Shown in pieces: positions 1-8,050 of a stretch of DNA of 64,000 nt (positions are counted from its first letter, which is position 1; each line of letters starts with the position of its first letter). The position numbers and the translations under genes are program-made. Source of the stretch: Desulfosarcina widdelii (GTDB taxonomy: Bacteria; Desulfobacterota; Desulfobacteria; Desulfobacterales; Desulfosarcinaceae); assembly GCF_009688965.1 (NCBI RefSeq), contig NZ_AP021875.1, forward strand, positions 6,758,001 through 6,822,000, given 5' to 3'. The notes under the pieces were generated by a model. That model was given only the letters and a program-made list of their open reading frames with translations, searched no databases and was not told the DNA's origin.

Positions 1-85
1 CATCGGGTTGATGGCCGTAGAGAAATTCAGGGTCACACCTATCGATTGGCGGCCGGGCGTCAACGGCCTAAAATTCACTGCATCA

Positions 86-259
86 CTATTTCTTTTTATC
101 CAACAGACACCCGTCGAAAATAGGATTAAGGTCCATCCATTGATCGGCGGGCCAGATTTGGTCCGCCAACTGTTTGGCCTGGTGTTTAACTGCGGCCGGC
201 AGATCTTCCTATCGGATGTTCAAGGTGAAATCGATGATATACGAAGTCAGATAGCCCAT
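86..259 (-). pseudogene. MmgE/PrpD family N-terminal remnant with in-frame stop
   Basis: Reading the minus strand from an ATG at 259, preceded by an AAAGGA ribosome site, gives MGYLTSYIIDFTLNIR, a TAG codon at 209-211, and then EDLPAAVKHQAK in the same frame. MmgE/PrpD proteins (2-methylcitrate dehydratase and relatives) begin with this pattern, and the family usually has a tyrosine (RYEDLP) where the stop sits, so a single nonsense change is likely. After residue 29 the match fades and the frame closes at 86, which suggests an internal deletion as well. It is divergent from the Lrp-type regulator at 491, so that regulator may once have controlled it. Family call is from recalled motif; the broken state is seen directly. 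Confidence 0.55.
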
Positions 260-490
260 TGCGATCCTTTCGTTTTCTACTGGATTCAATATAAATTCGG
301 TTTGTTATTTAACGCGGCGGCCCCCATTTTTCGTATTCCTGCCTTCGGATCAAAGCTTTCGCCTCAGACGAAAAATAAAATATTCCGCTTGATATTATTG
401 CAAACGAAAATTTTTACTATTGAAAATTTTTTAATTTGATAATAGACATGAACAATATTTTTCAAATAGAAATTTTACATGAGGTGCTTC
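260..490. promoter_or_regulatory. AT-rich divergent intergenic region
   Basis: This stretch separates the broken MmgE/PrpD gene from the Lrp-type gene. It is very AT-rich and holds a loose inverted pair, TATTGAAAA near 417 and the complement of TATTTGAAAA near 463-472, which could be a site for the adjacent Lrp-type protein. No clear -35/-10 pair could be fixed. Confidence 0.25.
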
Positions 491-967
491 TTGGACAAAG
501 CCATACTCGACGCATTGGATAACGAGATCATTCACTCGCTAACGGAAGATGGGCGCATGTCGTTCGGTGAAATGGCAAAAAAGCTCAATGTTACAGCGCC
601 GACGATTCGAAGCAGGGTCAAACATCTCGAGGATAAAGGGTTGTTCAAAGTATCCGGCCTCGTAGATCCCAGTCGGCACCCAGACATGATCACCGCCTTG
701 GTCGCGATGAGTATCCAATCCAAAGGAACGTTGGATGGCATCGTGGAAAAGATATCCCGTCTTCCCAATGTCGCCTGGGCAGGGGTGGTTGCCGGACGTT
801 ACGATATCATTGCGGAGGTCGTCTGTGTGGGCGGAAAGGAAGAACTGTATCGATTTACCACGGAAACGATCCTTACCTTTGGCCATGTTGTTCGAAGCGA
901 AACATTCATCATTATGAAATCCAAACAAAATTGGTTGCGCCTGCCCGAAGGGGTCGAGCGCATCTAG
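491..967 (+). CDS. Lrp/AsnC family transcriptional regulator
   Basis: A 158-aa DNA-binding regulator of the feast/famine type. Residues about 1-60 form an AsnC-type winged helix (LTEDGRMSFGEMAKKLN then TAPTIRSRVKHLEDKG), and the rest is the ligand-sensing RAM domain that binds amino acids and drives oligomerisation. I chose TTG at 491 because GAGGTG at 481-486 sits right before it; an ATG at 479 is in frame but has no ribosome site. It lies 24 bp before an opine-dehydrogenase-family gene and is divergent from a broken MmgE/PrpD gene. An inferred role is local control of this amino-acid cluster in response to an amino acid or its derivative. Confidence 0.85.
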   Translation: MDKAILDALDNEIIHSLTEDGRMSFGEMAKKLNVTAPTIRSRVKHLEDKGLFKVSGLVDPSRHPDMITALVAMSIQSKGTLDGIVEKISRLPNVAWAGVVAGRYDIIAEVVCVGGKEELYRFTTETILTFGHVVRSETFIIMKSKQNWLRLPEGVERI

Positions 968-991
968 ACTCGGAACGATTGGGATCACCCG

Positions 992-2074
992 ATGAACATT
1001 GCTGTATTGGGTTCGGGAAACGGAGGCTGTGCGGTTGCCTTCGACTGCGCGGCCTGCGGTCATCCGGTCCGTCTGTTCGATTTTGAACGATTCCCGCAAA
1101 ACATTCAAGCGGTGAATGAAGATGGAGGCATTCATTGCGAGGGCATCCTTGATGGATTTCAACCGGTGGGTTATGCCGGACACGATATTGAAATAGTGCT
1201 GGAAGGGGCCGACATCATTTACGCGGTCGGTCCGGCATACAGCACCAAACCCTTTGCCGAAGCCTGCAGGTCGCACCTCAAAAAGGGACAGGTCGTAATC
1301 GTCTGTCCCAGCTCCTGCGGGGGTGCCGTCGAATTCAAAAATGGTGCCGGTCTCGATCTTCGTGACGAGGAGGTTGTCGTTGCCGAAACATCGACGCTGC
1401 CGTATGCCGTTCGGCTGTTCGAACCCGGCAAAATCAAGATTTTCAACAAACTCAAGGGTGGCGTGTTCCTGGCCTCAATTCCTGCGAAAAATACCAATAC
1501 CGTATTGGAACGGGTATGGGATGTCTATCCAGCGATGAGCGCCGCGAAGAATATCCTCCAGACCAGTTTGCAGAACGGCAACCCGGTCATCCATCCTGCG
1601 ATTACGCTCATGAATGTCGGCTTGATTGAACGCACCCAGGGCGATTTCGAGTTCTACCATCAGGGGGTCACGCCGGCGGTCGGCAGGCTGGTCGAGGCGG
1701 TGGACCGGGAACGGATCGCCATTGGAAATGAATTGGGGGTAGAGGTCATCCCCGATCCGGAATTGGGTGTCATCCAAGGATATATGACCGAGGCAACCTA
1801 TGACAACGGTTTCGTGACCGCCCCGGGATTCGCAGGGGTCAAAGCCCAACCCCGTCTGGATTACCGCTACTTCAATGAAGATGTAGGGTACGGTCTGGTG
1901 TTTCTTCAAGACCTCGGGAAACAGGCCGGTGTGGCAACCCCGGTAATATCCGCCGTGATCACAATGGCTTCCGTCGTGATGAAAAGGGATTATGTGGCGG
2001 AAGCCAAGCGAACGATGAGAACGCTGGGGCTCTCGGCTTACACGGCGAAAGAATTGGATTCCGTGCTGTCTTAA
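992..2074 (+). CDS. NAD(P)-dependent opine dehydrogenase family protein
   Basis: A 360-aa cytosolic oxidoreductase. It opens with a Rossmann dinucleotide site (GSGNGGCAVAFD, residues 7-18) and ends with an octopine/nopaline-dehydrogenase-type helical domain containing the HPAITLMNVG segment near residue 200, where the family has its catalytic histidine. Enzymes of this family reversibly join an amino acid and a 2-oxo acid through a secondary amine. The length is normal for the family. It follows the Lrp-type gene closely and precedes a stress protein, an NhaC carrier and an amino-acid-binding protein, so catabolism or formation of an amino-acid conjugate is likely. The actual substrate cannot be told from sequence; ketopantoate-reductase-like activity is a less likely alternative. 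Confidence 0.85.
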   Translation: MNIAVLGSGNGGCAVAFDCAACGHPVRLFDFERFPQNIQAVNEDGGIHCEGILDGFQPVGYAGHDIEIVLEGADIIYAVGPAYSTKPFAEACRSHLKKGQVVIVCPSSCGGAVEFKNGAGLDLRDEEVVVAETSTLPYAVRLFEPGKIKIFNKLKGGVFLASIPAKNTNTVLERVWDVYPAMSAAKNILQTSLQNGNPVIHPAITLMNVGLIERTQGDFEFYHQGVTPAVGRLVEAVDRERIAIGNELGVEVIPDPELGVIQGYMTEATYDNGFVTAPGFAGVKAQPRLDYRYFNEDVGYGLVFLQDLGKQAGVATPVISAVITMASVVMKRDYVAEAKRTMRTLGLSAYTAKELDSVLS

Positions 2075-2173
2075 AACCAGTACCGTTCGAACCGCACAAT
2101 GGCCATTGCTGTGCATCATCGGTTGATGTCAGGCAACGAATCCATCCAACCCATCCACCGTAAGGAGGCGCCT

Positions 2174-2632
2174 ATGGAAGATTTTAAGCGTATTCTCTAC
2201 CCCGTCGCACTCACCGACATTTCACCCAAGGTGGCCCCCTATGTGGTGACCCTGGCCAGACAACTCGATGCGCAGGTCCATCTGCTGCATGTGCTGCGAC
2301 GTTTTGACTGGTTTGTGGACACGTACGTATCCGATCCGCCGGAGCCTGACTTCAAGCGCATTGCAAGCGACTTCGAAAGTCAGGTCCTGTCCCAGGCGCA
2401 ACGGAAGCTGGATGCATTTGAAAAACGACATTTAAGCGGCATCCAGATTGCCGGCAAAGCGGTGGTTTCCGGAACCCATTACAAGCAAATCCTGAATTAT
2501 GTGGAATCCGAGGGGATCGATCTCATCGTCATGGGAACGGGAACCCCCATCCAAAAAGTGATGTTCGGATCGGTTGCCGAAAAAGTGTCCCGACTGGCCA
2601 CGGTCCCTGTCATGTTAATCAAGGTTGCCTGA
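2174..2632 (+). CDS. Universal stress protein (UspA family)
   Basis: A 152-aa cytosolic single-domain Usp. It has the typical start (FKRILYPVALTDISPKVAPYVVTLAR), a middle HVL segment, and a C-terminal nucleotide-loop region MGTGTPIQKVMFGSVAEKV. That region resembles the ATP-binding G-x2-G-x9-G(S/T) motif but appears one or two residues short in the first turn, so ATP binding is uncertain. The start is ATG 2174 behind TAAGGAGG; an in-frame upstream ATG at 2099 lacks a ribosome site. It sits between the opine dehydrogenase and NhaC genes, 45 bp from the latter, and is probably cotranscribed with it. Small Usp proteins next to transporters often act as regulators of them; that is inference here. 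Confidence 0.88.
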   Translation: MEDFKRILYPVALTDISPKVAPYVVTLARQLDAQVHLLHVLRRFDWFVDTYVSDPPEPDFKRIASDFESQVLSQAQRKLDAFEKRHLSGIQIAGKAVVSGTHYKQILNYVESEGIDLIVMGTGTPIQKVMFGSVAEKVSRLATVPVMLIKVA

Positions 2633-2677
2633 AGGCAATGCCATCCAAGGCCCAATCGGTATAAAGGGAGGAACACC

Positions 2678-4108
2678 ATGGAAACCAAACGGCAAAAGCG
2701 CGATCCTTATCTCTGGGAGGCATTGCTTTCGATCCTGGGCTTGATTGTTTTTATCAGCCTGGCGATTCTGCGTTATGAAACCGACGCCCATGTTCCCATT
2801 CTGCTCGGTGTATTCGTGGCGGCCATTGTGGGCCTGCGGGCCGGCTTCAGCTGGAAAGAGGTCGAAACCGGCATGCTCGACGGCATCACCAATTCGCTCC
2901 AGGCCATCGTGATTCTGGCCATTATCGGCATTCTCATCGGTGTCTGGATTTTGACCGGAGTGGTGCCCACCTTGCTTTACTACGGCCTGAAAATCCTGCA
3001 TCCGAAAATATTCCTGCCGGCGACGCTGATCATCTGTTCGATCACCTCCCTGGCCACCGGCTCCTCCTGGGGCACCTCGGGAACCATCGGCATCGCCTTG
3101 ATCGGTATCGGCGACGGGCTGGGGTTTCCCTTGCCGGTCGTGGCCGGAGCCGTGCTTTCCGGGGCCTATTTCGGAGACAAGATGTCCCCGCTGTCCGACA
3201 CCACCAACATGGCGCCGGCCATGGTGGGCACCGATTTGTACACGCACATCAAGCACATGGTCTATACCACCGGTGTCAGCTACGGGTTGACCCTGGTCAT
3301 CGAAATCGTGCTGGGCTTTTTCTACGGCGGCGGGCAGGCCAACCTGGAAAGCGTGAACCAGATCCTGGCCGGCATCGACGCCCAGTTCACCGTCAATCCG
3401 CTGTTGCTGATTCCCCCGATCCTTGTCATGGCCCTGGCCTTTCGAAAGATACCGGCGGTTCCGGGCATCGTGATCGGCATCCTGGCGGCCGGCGTTCTGG
3501 GGGTGATCTTCCAGGGCAACACCTTCGGCGGCCTGCTGTCGGCAGCCTATGGTGGCTACACCAGCAACAGCGGTGTCGAGGCGGTGGACAACCTGCTGAC
3601 CAAAGGCGGGTTCGAATCCATGATGTATACCGTGTCGCTGGTGATCTGCGCCATGATGTTCGGAGGCATCATGGAAAAGACCAACCAGCTGCGGGTGGTC
3701 GTAACCGTCATCCTGAAAAAGGCGCAAACCAGCGGATCCCTGATAACGGCGACCATTCTGACCGCCATCGGCTCCAACCTGATTCTTTGCGACCAGTACA
3801 TGTCCATCGTGATGACCGGCAAGATGTACGCCCAGTCGTATACCGACAAGGGCCTGCATCCCAAGAACCTGTCGCGGGCGGTCGAGGACAGTGCCACGGT
3901 AACGGCCAATCTGGTGCCGTGGAACTCGGGCGGGGCCTATCAGGCGGCCACCTTGGGGGTGCCCACCATCGCCTATCTGCCGTTTAACTTTTTTTGTTGG
4001 ATTACGCCGCTTGTGTCCATGCTTTACGGCTGGTTCAATATCACCATCGATCCCATTGAGGAAGAAGACGAACTGCCCGAAATGGGGGCCGAGCAAGGTG
4101 CCGTCTAA
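2678..4108 (+). CDS. nhaC: NhaC family Na+/H+ antiporter
   Basis: A 476-aa inner-membrane carrier with about a dozen hydrophobic segments. The NhaC-family hallmarks are present: WGTSGTIGIALIGIG near residue 130, FGDKMSPLSDTTN near 168-180, and a late DQYMSIVMTG and VPWNSGGAYQAATLGVPT block. The family exchanges sodium for protons, and some members carry organic acids or amino acids with sodium. The ATG at 2678 follows AAGGGAGGA. It stands between a Usp gene and a periplasmic amino-acid-binding protein with 45-46 bp gaps, so the three look like one operon. The neighbours suggest it may couple sodium or proton movement to uptake or export of an amino-acid compound, but plain ion homeostasis is equally possible. 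Confidence 0.9.
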   Translation: METKRQKRDPYLWEALLSILGLIVFISLAILRYETDAHVPILLGVFVAAIVGLRAGFSWKEVETGMLDGITNSLQAIVILAIIGILIGVWILTGVVPTLLYYGLKILHPKIFLPATLIICSITSLATGSSWGTSGTIGIALIGIGDGLGFPLPVVAGAVLSGAYFGDKMSPLSDTTNMAPAMVGTDLYTHIKHMVYTTGVSYGLTLVIEIVLGFFYGGGQANLESVNQILAGIDAQFTVNPLLLIPPILVMALAFRKIPAVPGIVIGILAAGVLGVIFQGNTFGGLLSAAYGGYTSNSGVEAVDNLLTKGGFESMMYTVSLVICAMMFGGIMEKTNQLRVVVTVILKKAQTSGSLITATILTAIGSNLILCDQYMSIVMTGKMYAQSYTDKGLHPKNLSRAVEDSATVTANLVPWNSGGAYQAATLGVPTIAYLPFNFFCWITPLVSMLYGWFNITIDPIEEEDELPEMGAEQGAV

Positions 4109-4154
4109 ACGGAACGCCTGGGTCGCGAAGAAAAAGGACAAAGGAGATCAGGAC

Positions 4155-5051
4155 ATGGGTAAGCATATTCGCTTGACAATACTGGCTGTACTCATCCTGT
4201 CCGGGATGTGGATTGGGCCGGGGAAAGGGCCGGCGTCGGCAGCCGACCTGGAATTCTCGAAAGGTTCAGCGCTGGCGGGGATTCTCCAACGCGGTGAACT
4301 GCGCATCGGTCTGGAAGTCGGGTATATGCCGTTTGAAATGATCGACCAGCGCAGTGGATTGCGCCAAAAGGAGATCCCGCACGGCGGATTTCGGCGCAAA
4401 GGCCGCCAGCTCAGCCTGATGGGTTTCGATATCGACATGGGCATTGAAATGGCAAAGGCCCTGGGTGTCAAGCCGGAGTTTGTAGACACCATTTGGCCCA
4501 GCATTATTCCTGCACTGAAATTGGATCGTTTCGACATCATTTTCGGGGGAATGTCCGTTACCGAGGAAAGGAAACAGCAGGTCGATTTTGCCGAGCCATT
4601 CATGATCGTGGGGCAAACCGTATTGCTTAACGCCCGCAACAAAAAAGCGGTCAGGTCCTACCAAGACCTGGATGACCCCGCCTATACAGTAGTCTCCAAA
4701 CCGGGCACCACCGGGGAAGCCGCAGTGTTTAAACGGATCCCCCGGGCGACCTATATGCCGGTGAACACGGAAATGGCGGGGGCCATGCGGGTCTTGGAGG
4801 GCACGGCAGATGCATTTGTCTACGATTTTCCTTTCAATGCTGTGTTCAAGGCCATGCATCCATCCGCCAGCATCGTCTTTCTTGATGAACCCTTTACCAA
4901 GGAGCCCATTGCCTGGGCGATTCGAAAAAATGATCCGGATTTTCTCACCTGGTTGAACAGTTTTTTAAACGAAATCAAGCAAGACGGACGGTTTAACAAG
5001 ATGTATAACAAGTGGTTCAACAACACGGACTGGTTTAAATACGCCCGCTGA
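4155..5051 (+). CDS. Periplasmic amino-acid-binding protein (SBP family 3)
   Basis: A 298-aa exported protein. Residues 1-30 are a signal peptide (basic start, hydrophobic core, probable cut after ASA). The mature part has the family-3 solute-binding fold: GELRIGLEVGYMPFEM, then GFDIDMGIEMAKALG, SIIPALKLDRFDIIFGGMSVTEER, and a hinge region with VVSKPGTTGEAA. Such proteins bind polar amino acids or opines. ATG 4155 is preceded by AAGGAGATC. A basic insertion of about 20 residues (IDQRSGLRQKEIPHGG onward) splits the first lobe. No ABC permease or ATPase gene is nearby, so this is an orphan receptor located after an NhaC gene; it may feed a distant ABC system or act with the carrier or a sensor. 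Confidence 0.85.
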   Translation: MGKHIRLTILAVLILSGMWIGPGKGPASAADLEFSKGSALAGILQRGELRIGLEVGYMPFEMIDQRSGLRQKEIPHGGFRRKGRQLSLMGFDIDMGIEMAKALGVKPEFVDTIWPSIIPALKLDRFDIIFGGMSVTEERKQQVDFAEPFMIVGQTVLLNARNKKAVRSYQDLDDPAYTVVSKPGTTGEAAVFKRIPRATYMPVNTEMAGAMRVLEGTADAFVYDFPFNAVFKAMHPSASIVFLDEPFTKEPIAWAIRKNDPDFLTWLNSFLNEIKQDGRFNKMYNKWFNNTDWFKYAR

Positions 5052-5111
5052 AATTTAGGATACTCGCTCGCATCGCGAAATTTTCCTATTTTCCATTGTT
5101 TCCTGAGCCCG

Positions 5112-6338
5112 TCATCGGTTGCTTCCCAGAGACGCGTTGGCGGTCTTTCTCCGATTGCGTTCCTGGATGATAATCTCAAGCTCTTTGCTCATTTGACCGG
5201 CAATGGCGGTGTTTTCTTCCGCGCGTCGGGCCAGATAGGGCAGGGTCGATTCGACCGGTCCGTAAGGAAGGTATTTGCTGACATTATAGCCGGCATTGGC
5301 AAGATTGAAGCTGATATTGTCGCTCATGCCATATAGCTGTGAGAAATAGATGTGCGGGTGGTCGTTGGGAAGATCCTTTTCGGCCATGAGTTCGATCAGC
5401 AGTCGGCAGCTGGCTTCATTGTGAGTGCCCACACAAATTTCAACCACGTCGATATTGTCGACGAAGATTTGCACGGCTTTGTCGTACTCTCTGTCCGTTT
5501 CCTCTTTGGTGTTGTTGATAGGGGATCGATACCCATATTTCGCGGCGCGTTCGCGTTCTTTTTCGATATAGGCCCCGCGAACGATTTTGATGCCCAGCTT
5601 ATAGCCTTCGGCCCGGGCGCGCTGGATCAATTTGAGAAAATAGTCATTGCGGTCCCACCGATACAGCTGAAGGGTGGTAAAGACGATGGCTTTGCTCCGG
5701 TTGTATCTGGACATCATCTCTTCGGCGAGATCGTCGATAGCCCGCTGGATCCAGGTCTCTTCCGCATCGATATAGATCGGTTTGTCCGCATCGAAAGAGG
5801 CTTTGCAGATCGTTTCAAGTCTTTCTTTTACGCTGTTCCATGTGCTTTGCTCTTCACTGGTGAGCGTCTCTTTGGCGGTGACTTTTTGATATAATTCGAA
5901 CGGACCGATGGCCGTCATTTTCATACAGGTGCATGGAATGTCGGGGTTCGATTTCGATTTTTCGATGATTTTCAACAGCTCTTTCTTGGTGGCTTCAAAA
6001 CCGGTCTCGTCCTCGGTCCCCTCGACGGAGTAGTCCAGAATCGCGCCGATGCCGGATTGCCCCAGTTTCCCGATCACATTCCCATATTCGCTTTCCTTTT
6101 CACCACCACAAAACTGCCTGAATACGGTGGATTTGATGATCGGTTTGACGGGCAGGCCCATTGCCAGGGTAATTTTCGCCGCCTGGGAAAGGAATTTTAC
6201 CAGAAAGGGGCTCTTGGTCAGCCAAAATATAAGATAGGATAAGAACAATTCCCGGTCCGATTTATTCTGAAATGCGATGGAAGTGTTTCCGAAAGAGACC
6301 GGACCCTCTTTTTTGCCGTTCTTCTGGTTGGTTTTCAC
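5112..6338 (-). CDS. Proline dehydrogenase, stand-alone
   Basis: A 408-aa flavoenzyme that oxidises L-proline to pyrroline-5-carboxylate and passes electrons to the quinone pool. The FAD-barrel motifs are clear: KLGIKIVRGAYIEKERERA (about residue 250), VEICVGTHNEAS, FSQLYGMSDNISFNLA, and the C-terminal YLPYGPVESTLPYLARRAEEN. It has no aldehyde-dehydrogenase domain and no P5C dehydrogenase gene beside it, so it is monofunctional rather than a PutA fusion. The start is GTG 6338 behind TAGGAG. A sigma-54-type promoter lies about 80 bp upstream and a PAS-AAA-Fis activator gene lies just beyond, so expression is probably inducible by proline or an amino-acid signal. It converges with the binding-protein gene. 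Confidence 0.9.
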   Translation of the reverse strand: MKTNQKNGKKEGPVSFGNTSIAFQNKSDRELFLSYLIFWLTKSPFLVKFLSQAAKITLAMGLPVKPIIKSTVFRQFCGGEKESEYGNVIGKLGQSGIGAILDYSVEGTEDETGFEATKKELLKIIEKSKSNPDIPCTCMKMTAIGPFELYQKVTAKETLTSEEQSTWNSVKERLETICKASFDADKPIYIDAEETWIQRAIDDLAEEMMSRYNRSKAIVFTTLQLYRWDRNDYFLKLIQRARAEGYKLGIKIVRGAYIEKERERAAKYGYRSPINNTKEETDREYDKAVQIFVDNIDVVEICVGTHNEASCRLLIELMAEKDLPNDHPHIYFSQLYGMSDNISFNLANAGYNVSKYLPYGPVESTLPYLARRAEENTAIAGQMSKELEIIIQERNRRKTANASLGSNR

Positions 6339-6415
6339 GATTGGCTCCTATTGGTTTTTTTGACAGGGAATGCCCTTAACAATACTGACCTGCTATCGTC
6401 GTACGCAGTATAAAA

Positions 6416-6434
6416 AAGCAAAATTAATACCAAA
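6416..6434 (-). promoter_or_regulatory. Sigma-54 (-24/-12) promoter of proline dehydrogenase gene
   Basis: On the minus strand the sequence is TTGGTATTAATTTTGCTTT: a GG and a GC separated by exactly 10 bases, with TTGC at the -12 element. The -12 GC is at 6418-6419 and the -24 GG at 6430-6431. It points at the proline dehydrogenase gene, start at 6338, and lies between that gene and a sigma-54 activator gene. The TGGCAC part is weak (TTGGTAT), so the call rests on spacing and context. Confidence 0.6.
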
Positions 6435-6508
6435 ATCAGCAATGACATGTTGAGCGAAGAATGGCGGACGATGCCGCGATAGGAGAGGGTGATGGTCGCC
6501 GAATTTTA

Positions 6509-6522
6509 ATTCAATATTGAAT
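6509..6522. promoter_or_regulatory. Perfect 14-bp palindrome, candidate upstream activator site
   Basis: ATTCAATATTGAAT is a perfect palindrome 11 bp after the stop codon of the activator gene and about 80 bp upstream of the -24 element. That is a usual distance for the enhancer site of a sigma-54 activator. ATTCA/TGAAT half-sites occur again before the activator gene itself (8011-8034). Confidence 0.5.
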
Positions 6523-6533
6523 AAACGCTTCCG

Positions 6534-7991
6534 CTAACCGTTGCCGGCAAGAGCGGCTGAAAGACCGTATTTTTTCATGCGCCGCGCCACCGTGGGCTGG
6601 CTGATGCCCAGCGTTTTGGCGATTCGGGACTGCTTTTTGTGGGTTTTTAGGGCCTCGCGTAAAAAAGCGCGTTCGACGCTGTCAAGCACCTGATTCAGCG
6701 TCATCTGAGGGGGCCACGAACCCCAATCTTCACCGCTTTCTTGGGTCTGGGCGATCACATCCCTGGGCAGGTCCTGGCGGTCGATGATCTCCATTTCGGA
6801 CATGACCACCACCTGCTCGCAGATATTCATCAGTTCACGGACGTTGCCGGGATACGTATAGGCCATGAGTGCGTCGATGGCCGCCTGACTCAGCCGTTTG
6901 GCGCTTCCGATCTTGCGGGCGAAGGTATCGACATAGTGGCGCAACAGCGGCAGGAGGCATTCCCTGCGATCGCGCAGCGGCGGTATGGTAATGGGAATCA
7001 CCTTCAAGCGGTAGAACAGATCGTGGCGGAAGGTGCCTTGCTCAACCATCTTTTTCAGGTCTCGATGCGTCGCCGCGATGATGCGGGAATCCACGAATCG
7101 GGACTGGGTGCCGCCCAACCGGGTGAGGCGTCCGTTTTCTAAAAATCGCAATAATTTCACCTGGGAGGGCAATGGCAATTCGGCAATTTCATCGAGAAAC
7201 AGCGTTCCGCGGTCGGCCAACTCCAGGTGGCCGAGCTTTCCATTGGCCTGCGCGCCGGTAAAGGCTCCCTTTTCATACCCGAACAGTTCGGATTCGATCA
7301 GCGTTTGTGGAATGGCGCCGCAGTTGATGCGGATCAGCGGCTTTTCGGCCCGGCTGGAGCTTTTGTGAATGAGGTTGGCAATCACACCTTTACCGACCCC
7401 GGACTCGCCCGTGATCAGTATCGAGGAATCGACCTTGCTTGCCTTCAGCGCCCGTTCCAGCGTTTTGACCATGTTGCCGCTGCGGGCAATGATTTCATGG
7501 GTATGCAGGACATCCTGCTGCATTTCGACCAACTGATGCTGCAGTTGGTGCTTGATCTCCTGCTCCTGTTCAAGTTGCCGCTGCAAATTCTCGAATTGGG
7601 TGATGTCCTGCTCGCTGACAACGACCCGAATGATTTCGCCTGCATCGTTGAACACGGGCGTTGCGGTGGAAATCAACTTGCGATTTCCCTTTTTCTGCAG
7701 CAGGTTGACGACGGTTTTGGTTTCAACCGCTTCCAGGGCCGCGGACCGGTCGATGAATCCCTCTTCAATGAGATCGACCATATTTTTCCCGATCACCGCT
7801 TCCGCTTTGGTCTGGTGAATGCGTTCCGATGCCGGATTCATGCGGATGACCGTTGCTTGACCGTCGCATACGAAAAGGCCGTCCGAGGAAGAATCGATGA
7901 TGGCGTCCCTTTCACGGGTCATTTCCTTCAACAAACGGATTTGATCCGCTACATCGGCGGTTTTGTCGGGTGATTTTTTGATTTCCGGCAT
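6534..7991 (-). CDS. Sigma-54-dependent activator, PAS-AAA-Fis
   Basis: A 485-aa enhancer-binding protein. Order: a PAS domain (about 25-135, with FVCDGQATVIRMNPASERI), a short coiled coil (QLEQEQEIKHQLQHQLVEMQ), an AAA+ ATPase domain with Walker A GESGVGKG, the sigma-54 contact loop GAFTGA, Walker B TLFLDEI and arginine finger FRHDLFYRL, and a Fis-type helix-turn-helix at the end (SRIAKTLGISQPTVARRMKKYG). All catalytic parts look intact. With no receiver domain, the PAS domain is the likely signal input. It lies directly upstream of proline dehydrogenase, whose promoter looks like sigma-54 type, so it is probably the proline-catabolism activator, comparable to RocR- or PrdR-type proteins. 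Half-sites before its own gene suggest autoregulation. Confidence 0.9.
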   Translation of the reverse strand: MPEIKKSPDKTADVADQIRLLKEMTRERDAIIDSSSDGLFVCDGQATVIRMNPASERIHQTKAEAVIGKNMVDLIEEGFIDRSAALEAVETKTVVNLLQKKGNRKLISTATPVFNDAGEIIRVVVSEQDITQFENLQRQLEQEQEIKHQLQHQLVEMQQDVLHTHEIIARSGNMVKTLERALKASKVDSSILITGESGVGKGVIANLIHKSSSRAEKPLIRINCGAIPQTLIESELFGYEKGAFTGAQANGKLGHLELADRGTLFLDEIAELPLPSQVKLLRFLENGRLTRLGGTQSRFVDSRIIAATHRDLKKMVEQGTFRHDLFYRLKVIPITIPPLRDRRECLLPLLRHYVDTFARKIGSAKRLSQAAIDALMAYTYPGNVRELMNICEQVVVMSEMEIIDRQDLPRDVIAQTQESGEDWGSWPPQMTLNQVLDSVERAFLREALKTHKKQSRIAKTLGISQPTVARRMKKYGLSAALAGNG

Positions 7992-8010
7992 AATCGGATA
8001 CCCTGTTTTT

Positions 8011-8034
8011 ATTCAAATATGAATACAATATTCA
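8011..8034. promoter_or_regulatory. ATTCA/TGAAT half-site array before activator gene
   Basis: Alternating half-sites ATTCA (8011-8015), TGAAT (8020-8024) and ATTCA (8030-8034) form two overlapping inverted repeats within 25 bp just upstream of the activator's start codon. They match the arms of the palindrome at 6509-6522, so they are good candidates for an autoregulatory operator. Confidence 0.4.
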
Positions 8035-8050
8035 GAATTGTTTGTCTATT

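Noticed and set aside
8..439. Plus-strand open frame of 143 codons at the window start
   Set aside because: It lies opposite the MmgE/PrpD remnant on the minus strand; the translated order is not protein-like and no ribosome site is seen.
2615..4141. Minus-strand open frame of 508 codons over NhaC
   Set aside because: Antisense reading of a well-supported membrane protein; repetitive His/Gly/Gln content is typical of a shadow frame.
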